The notes under the pieces: generated by a model | The model's input: only the letters and a program-made list of their open reading frames with translations | The model's database searches: none | Told to the model about the DNA's origin: nothing | Made by a program: the position numbers and the translations under genes | Source: Hyphomicrobiaceae bacterium | Lineage (GTDB): Bacteria > Pseudomonadota > Alphaproteobacteria > Rhizobiales > Hyphomicrobiaceae | Assembly (NCBI GenBank): GCA_020638055.1 | Contig: JACKJH010000003.1 | Coordinates: 62,001-126,000 of the forward strand | Direction: 5' to 3' | DNA length: 64,000 nt | Shown here: positions 63,762-64,000 of the stretch, piece by piece | Layout: each line of letters begins with the position of its first letter | Numbering within the stretch: the stretch's first letter is position 1

Positions 63762-64000
63762 TCAGTCGTCCGGCTGATGATGGCACCTCAGTGCTTCTAT
63801 CAGCCGAAGAAGATCTGCGGGCAGCGGGCTTTCAAAAACCATCTGTTCACCGGTTTTTGGGTGAACGAAGCCTAGTTCGGCGGCATGCAGCGCCTGCCGT
63901 CCAAGTGCCTTTAGCGCGTCCTCCTCCTGCGGGTTGAGCAGTCGTTGAGATGCGCGAAATCCTGCTCCATAGACCGCGTCTCCAAGTAGGGGGTGCCCAA
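63762..64000 (-). CDS. RluA-family pseudouridine synthase (C-terminal part only)
   Basis: The last 79 codons are present; the rest lies beyond the window. GHPLLGDAVYGAGFR and GRQALHAAELGFVHPKTGEQ are the conserved C-terminal segments of RluA/RluD-type enzymes, which isomerise uridines in 23S rRNA or tRNA. Catalytic residues are outside the window, so the exact target cannot be given. Confidence 0.9.
   Translation of the reverse strand, partial: GHPLLGDAVYGAGFRASQRLLNPQEEDALKALGRQALHAAELGFVHPKTGEQMVFESPLPADLLRLIEALRCHHQPDD

Overview
The window looks like the chromosome of an alphaproteobacterium, most likely of the order Hyphomicrobiales (Rhizobiales), perhaps near Hyphomicrobiaceae. The reasons are moderately high GC, an RpoH gene next to an RluA-type pseudouridine synthase, a fused indolepyruvate oxidoreductase, a DUF2853 gene, CoA-acylating methylmalonate-semialdehyde dehydrogenase, and many interspersed palindromic repeats of the kind common in that order. 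This placement is inference; no rRNA or tRNA gene was seen.

Region 1 (1-10758) is one long minus-strand operon: an SCP2-like lipid-binding protein, an RND adaptor, an RND pump with an unusual 400-residue tail, two Gln/Pro-rich secreted proteins and a Gly/Tyr/Trp-rich protein resembling sulfur globule proteins. Facing it is a PAS/AAA+/Fis sigma-54 activator. The gap between them carries a near-consensus -24/-12 promoter aimed at the operon and TGTTGC-type palindromes that could be activator sites.

Region 2 (11161-31047) is mostly housekeeping: a secreted esterase, small envelope proteins, thiG-thiE, a CHAD protein, hemH, SPFH/NfeD, KpsF-type isomerase, galU, a lytic transglycosylase, a DUF459 protein, a patatin and mmsA. 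The gaps hold many palindromic repeats, two copies of a 167-bp MITE-like element (a third lies at 59.7 kb), a 269-bp element with 18-bp terminal inverted repeats, and a 62-bp tandem array.

Region 3 (31198-38679) looks like a signalling module. On the minus strand are a coiled-coil protein, a trans-membrane OmpA-type protein, a Ras/Rab-like GTPase, a soluble histidine kinase and a receiver protein, several joined by 4-base overlaps. Divergent from these are a CHASE2 membrane sensor without an output domain and a secreted protein with a FecR-like look.

Region 4 (38710-44117) has indolepyruvate:ferredoxin oxidoreductase, DUF2853 and an orphan Tat-exported TRAP-type binding protein. Region 5 (44309-59002) is a putative exporter (TolC lipoprotein, periplasmic adaptor, GAF-adaptor, M50-peptidase/adaptor fusion, no ABC ATPase) divergent from a 2837-residue surface protein with LEPR-XLL and DUF4347 (caspase-like His/Cys) regions, calcium-type repeats and 630-bp tandem repeats.

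Region 6 (59082-64000) has a thioredoxin-fold protein, a DUF1007 protein, ZnuA, RpoH, a small membrane protein and the end of an RluA-family gene.
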